7,657 nt of DNA, from positions 1 through 7,657 of the forward strand of contig JAKDNQ010000097.1 of NCBI GenBank assembly GCA_030456405.1, read 5' to 3'. The position numbers and the translations under genes are program-made. Numbering within the stretch: position 1 is the first letter of the stretch; each line of letters starts with the position of its first letter. Of this stretch, positions 6,499-7,657 are shown piece by piece. Below the pieces are notes generated by a model, which was not told where the DNA came from, made no database searches, and worked only from the letters and a program-made list of their open reading frames with translations. This DNA comes from Nitrospira sp. GTDB taxonomy: Bacteria; Nitrospirota; Nitrospiria; Nitrospirales; Nitrospiraceae.

Positions 6499-7077
6499 CT
6501 ACTTGATCGCCTGCATGAACCGTTTCGTAATATCCGGCGGATCGAGCCTCACTCGTCCGGCATCTTCCACCATCTCATTCACTTTCACCAATAACATGCT
6601 CGGCCCATCTTTCGTCAGCATGTCTTTGAACTCGTAGACGAGATCTTCACGTTCCCGCACCCGTTCGACGTTCACATATCCAGCAGCCTTCGCCACCTTC
6701 TCAAGCGGGACCACATTGGAAATCGTCGGCTGATTACCGGTCGTGCCATAGACTTCGTTGTCGAACACCACATGAATGAAGTTCTTCGGTTTCAGCGCTC
6801 CCACTGTCGCGAGTGTCCCCATGCCCATGAGGACGTTCCCATCGCCATCGAAAACGACTATGTGTTTGTTCGGTTTTGATAAGGCTACACCCAAGGCAAT
6901 GGCTGCTGCCGATCCCATCGACCCGATCATATAGAAATGCGTCGGCCTGTCCGCAATCTTTTGTGCCTCGCGAGACGGAAATCCATTGCAAATGACGACA
7001 GGCTGATCGGTCAGCAAGTCCAACAATGCGGCCATCGCCATGGCCCGACTCTGCATCGTGCCTTCTTCCGGCCTCAT
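6499..7077 (-). CDS. Phosphonopyruvate/sulfopyruvate decarboxylase, beta (TPP-binding) subunit
   Basis: This is the C-terminal, cofactor-binding half of a TPP-dependent 2-oxoacid decarboxylase, 192 residues from ATG 7077. That start overlaps the alpha stop as ATGA. An ATG at 7158 in the same frame would overlap alpha by over 80 bp and add unrelated residues, so I reject it. Visible motifs are GSMG (52-55), the TPP/Mg signature GDG (78-80) with its Asn partner in FDNEVYGTTGNQPT (N107), and ALKPKNFIHVV (94-104), close to phosphonopyruvate decarboxylases. The YGTTGNQ stretch also resembles the ComE beta subunit of sulfopyruvate decarboxylase, so the substrate cannot be fixed from this chain alone. 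The neighbouring AEP transaminase favours phosphonopyruvate -> phosphonoacetaldehyde + CO2. That step pulls the unfavourable PEP mutase equilibrium toward phosphonates. Single-chain versions are about twice this length. Confidence 0.85.
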   Translation of the reverse strand: MRPEEGTMQSRAMAMAALLDLLTDQPVVICNGFPSREAQKIADRPTHFYMIGSMGSAAAIALGVALSKPNKHIVVFDGDGNVLMGMGTLATVGALKPKNFIHVVFDNEVYGTTGNQPTISNVVPLEKVAKAAGYVNVERVREREDLVYEFKDMLTKDGPSMLLVKVNEMVEDAGRVRLDPPDITKRFMQAIK

Positions 7078-7571
7078 GGATGCAATCCTTTCACGACGCC
7101 CTTTGTGATATTCAGCGCCACGGGAATTCGTTTCTTCATAAAGGTCTCGGCTACCCACTTCAAATCGTCGATGGCTGTCTTTTCCGTCAGCGTCCGATGA
7201 GGAATCTTCATCGTATCGAGGAACTGCGGCATGACTTCGCCCATTACGAGATGCTCCGGTGCATCGTTCCCACCGTGCCCGCGCCAGGACACGATCAAGA
7301 TACAGGGCTGGCGGTAGATATAGTTGAGCGAGATAAGGGTATTCAGCGAAGTTCCAAGACCTGAGTTTTGCATCAAGACAGCGGGAATCTTGCCGGCCAT
7401 GTAGGCCCCGGCGGCCATGGCCACCGCTTCATCTTCCCGAACGGCCGGAGTGTAGAGCCGTCGTTCCATCAACTCAGCAATGATGCCGCCCAGGATCGAA
7501 TCCGGGACCCCTGTAAAGAAATCCACTCCAATATCTTGGAGTGCTTGGACCAATGCATCACTTTCAATCAT
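7074..7571 (-). CDS. Phosphonopyruvate/sulfopyruvate decarboxylase, alpha subunit
   Basis: A 165-residue protein matching the N-terminal pyrimidine-binding half of TPP decarboxylases of the Ppd/ComD type. FFTGVPDS (18-25), the cofactor-activating Glu (probably E46 in REDEAVAMAAG), NSGLGTSLNTL (69-79) and SWRGHGGNDAPEH (95-107) are all in the places seen in phosphonopyruvate decarboxylases. It needs the beta chain, encoded immediately downstream with a 4-bp ATGA overlap, to complete the active site at the subunit interface. It is the first gene of the operon within view. ATG 7571 has GAGGAA eight bases upstream and a good promoter about 40 bp upstream. Sulfopyruvate decarboxylase is the alternative. 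Context (AEP transaminase, cytidylyltransferase) supports phosphonopyruvate. Confidence 0.86.
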   Translation of the reverse strand: MIESDALVQALQDIGVDFFTGVPDSILGGIIAELMERRLYTPAVREDEAVAMAAGAYMAGKIPAVLMQNSGLGTSLNTLISLNYIYRQPCILIVSWRGHGGNDAPEHLVMGEVMPQFLDTMKIPHRTLTEKTAIDDLKWVAETFMKKRIPVALNITKGVVKGLHP

Positions 7572-7579
7572 CGAGTCGA

Positions 7580-7585
7580 TTCCTC
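7580..7585 (-). promoter_or_regulatory. Ribosome-binding site of the decarboxylase alpha gene
   Basis: GAGGAA on the - strand, with an 8-nt spacer to ATG 7571, is the clearest Shine-Dalgarno match in the operon. It supports that start codon. Confidence 0.7.
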
Positions 7586-7612
7586 ATCTATATCCGCATG
7601 GAAAACGCGCGC

Positions 7613-7642
7613 ATTATAAGCTATGCCTTTGGACATTCTCAA
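7613..7642 (-). promoter_or_regulatory. Sigma70-type promoter of the phosphonate operon
   Basis: On the - strand, TTGAGA (-35, 7637-7642) and a consensus TATAAT (-10, 7613-7618) are separated by 18 bp. Transcription would start near 7606, leaving a leader of about 35 nt before ATG 7571. Its place directly upstream of the decarboxylase suggests the operon begins here rather than with a gene further right. Confidence 0.7.
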
Positions 7643-7657
7643 CAAAACTGCGGGAGT

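Noticed and set aside
7078..7158. Longer N-terminus of the decarboxylase beta chain
   Set aside because: The extra 27 residues overlap alpha in another frame and do not resemble the family; the ATGA overlap at 7074-7077 is the better start.

Overview
The window is bacterial chromosomal DNA in two blocks of different composition. The left block (1 to about 1450, + strand) is an AT-richer restriction module; hand counts give 29/60 G+C at 181-240 and 25/60 at 1381-1440. The right block (1970 to 7571, - strand) is a GC-richer biosynthetic operon; hand counts give 38/60 at 2161-2220 and 37/60 at 7261-7320. No ribosomal or tRNA gene is present to fix the taxon. The composition, the gene set and the C-rich CCTYACCCCT-type intergenic repeats give me a tentative impression of a Nitrospira-like Gram-negative bacterium. 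That is inference only.

Left block: an Mrr-type restriction endonuclease, open at the window edge and broken by a +1 frameshift near 537, is followed after 7 bp by a protein with two tandem HNH/zinc-ribbon-like domains, each missing a different key residue. It looks like an accessory defence module, possibly decaying. From 1451 to 1969 there is no convincing gene. That stretch holds several perfect short palindromes and a probable weak terminator for the operon arriving from the right.

Right block, in transcription order (right to left): a good sigma70-type promoter (7613-7642); the two halves of a TPP-dependent phosphonopyruvate (or sulfopyruvate) decarboxylase; 2-aminoethylphosphonate (AEP):pyruvate transaminase; a LicC/PntC-like nucleotidyltransferase; a CDP-alcohol phosphatidyltransferase fused to a degenerate nucleotidyltransferase domain; and, after a 181-bp gap with a 94-nt hairpin, an LPG-synthase-TM/UPF0104-type membrane protein. 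ATGA overlaps join alpha to beta decarboxylase and transaminase to nucleotidyltransferase.

The genes read as a pathway: phosphonopyruvate -> phosphonoacetaldehyde -> AEP -> CMP-activated AEP -> transfer of AEP onto a lipid-type alcohol in the membrane, possibly followed by translocation. The best overall hypothesis is a dedicated phosphonolipid (AEP head-group) operon. The committing enzyme, PEP mutase, is not in the window, and no gene precedes the decarboxylase on the same transcript within view.
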